Source of the DNA: Prosthecochloris sp.
GTDB taxonomy: Bacteria > Bacteroidota > Chlorobiia > Chlorobiales > Chlorobiaceae
NCBI GenBank assembly: GCA_004028745.1
Contig: RAZP01000049.1
Location: forward strand, 1-23,124
Length of the DNA stretch: 23,124 bases
Direction: 5' to 3'
Shown here: positions 22,859-23,124 of the stretch, piece after piece
Numbering within the stretch: the stretch's first letter is position 1
How the letters are laid out: each line of letters begins with the position of its first letter
Made by a program: the position numbers and the translations under genes
The notes under the pieces: model-generated
What the model saw: only the letters and a program-made list of their open reading frames with translations
Databases searched by the model: none
Told to the model about the DNA's origin: nothing

Positions 22859-23124
22859 CTACCGATGTTTATTTCTCCATAACCGCTCGGCTTCATCCTC
22901 GTCACTGCTCCGGTGACACTCAACGCAGTTGTTGAATTCCCTGATTCCTTCCTCCTTGTGCTCGGCTGCAACATTTCGCCTTGAATGTTCATGACATCCG
23001 TAACAGGTATACAGCTTGTAATTCGAGGAGTTGTCGTGACAAACAGTGCAACCAGCCGGATGATCCCGGTCAAACCTGAACCATTGCTCATGATCGAAAT
23101 CCGCCGGTTCCCATGCCTTTGTGT
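22859..23124 (-). CDS. Multiheme cytochrome c, C-terminal fragment
   Basis: The last 87 residues of a c-type cytochrome whose start lies beyond the window edge. Three heme-binding motifs are visible: CTVCH (25-29 of the fragment), CYGCH (40-44) and CVECH (66-70). Extra histidines in FDHEQW and RDHPAG can serve as axial ligands. The pattern DHPAGCTVCH...YKLYTCYGCHEHS...HKEEGIREFNNCVECHRS resembles class III-like (cytochrome c7-type) multiheme proteins. The stop TAG is at 22859-22861. A longer frame in another phase (22825-23091) covers the same DNA but has no recognisable features. It is upstream of the monoheme cytochrome gene and presumably acts with it in periplasmic electron transfer. Confidence 0.88.
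   Translation of the reverse strand, partial: TKAWEPADFDHEQWFRFDRDHPAGCTVCHDNSSNYKLYTCYGCHEHSRRNVAAEHKEEGIREFNNCVECHRSSDEDEAERLWRNKHR

Noticed and set aside
22825..23091. 88-aa open frame on the minus strand near the window end.
   Set aside because: It has no family signal, and the overlapping minus-strand frame in another phase has three CxxCH heme motifs and is the real gene.

Overview
The window is chromosomal DNA of a Gram-negative bacterium: it has a TolC-type outer membrane channel, an OmpA-domain lipoprotein and two other lipoproteins. Several proteins, especially AspRS and the PurS/PurQ pair, resemble green sulfur bacteria (Chlorobiota, e.g. Chlorobium/Prosthecochloris) as I remember them. 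That assignment is an inference, because no photosynthesis gene lies in the window.

Layout. Positions 154-9528 are a one-directional block on the minus strand, read panB, pssA, purS, purQ, an MFS transporter, a YihY/BrkB membrane protein, dnaX, aspS. A rho-independent terminator lies downstream of aspS at 15-47. From 9766 the strands are mixed: a LipM/LplA-type enzyme (+), a DUF4136-type lipoprotein (-), then a CoA-binding protein, ddl and a TPR-like protein (+). Next comes an efflux/export cluster (+, 14005-19982): TolC-like channel, HlyD/MacA-like adaptor, MacB/LolD-type ATPase and two FtsX/MacB-type permeases. The right end holds an unrecognised 323-aa protein (-), an OmpA-domain lipoprotein (+), a strong terminator, a monoheme cytochrome c lipoprotein (-), and the 3' end of a multiheme cytochrome c (-) that runs off the window.

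Main points. (1) dnaX is split between two overlapping reading frames joined at a run of ten A. An SD-like sequence lies upstream and a stem-loop downstream, which is the layout of a programmed -1 frameshift making a short gamma-like (399 aa) and a long tau (about 606 aa) product. (2) The window carries a family of short dispersed repeats with terminal or internal inverted repeats and recurring motifs (GAGGTGCC ends, CCGACTTGTCGG hairpins, ATGAGGATTTCG). They lie between genes, directly upstream of tolC, over the stop codon of the 323-aa gene, and apparently inside the 5' end of the MFS gene. (3) Four arrays of degenerate 7-bp tandem repeats lie in the intergenic gaps. (4) The multiheme cytochrome fragment is recognisable only from its three CxxCH motifs, because a longer spurious frame covers the same DNA.

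I found no rRNA, tRNA, CRISPR array, transposase or phage gene. Most of the window is ordinary housekeeping and envelope biology. The dnaX recoding site and the repeat family are the parts most worth following up.
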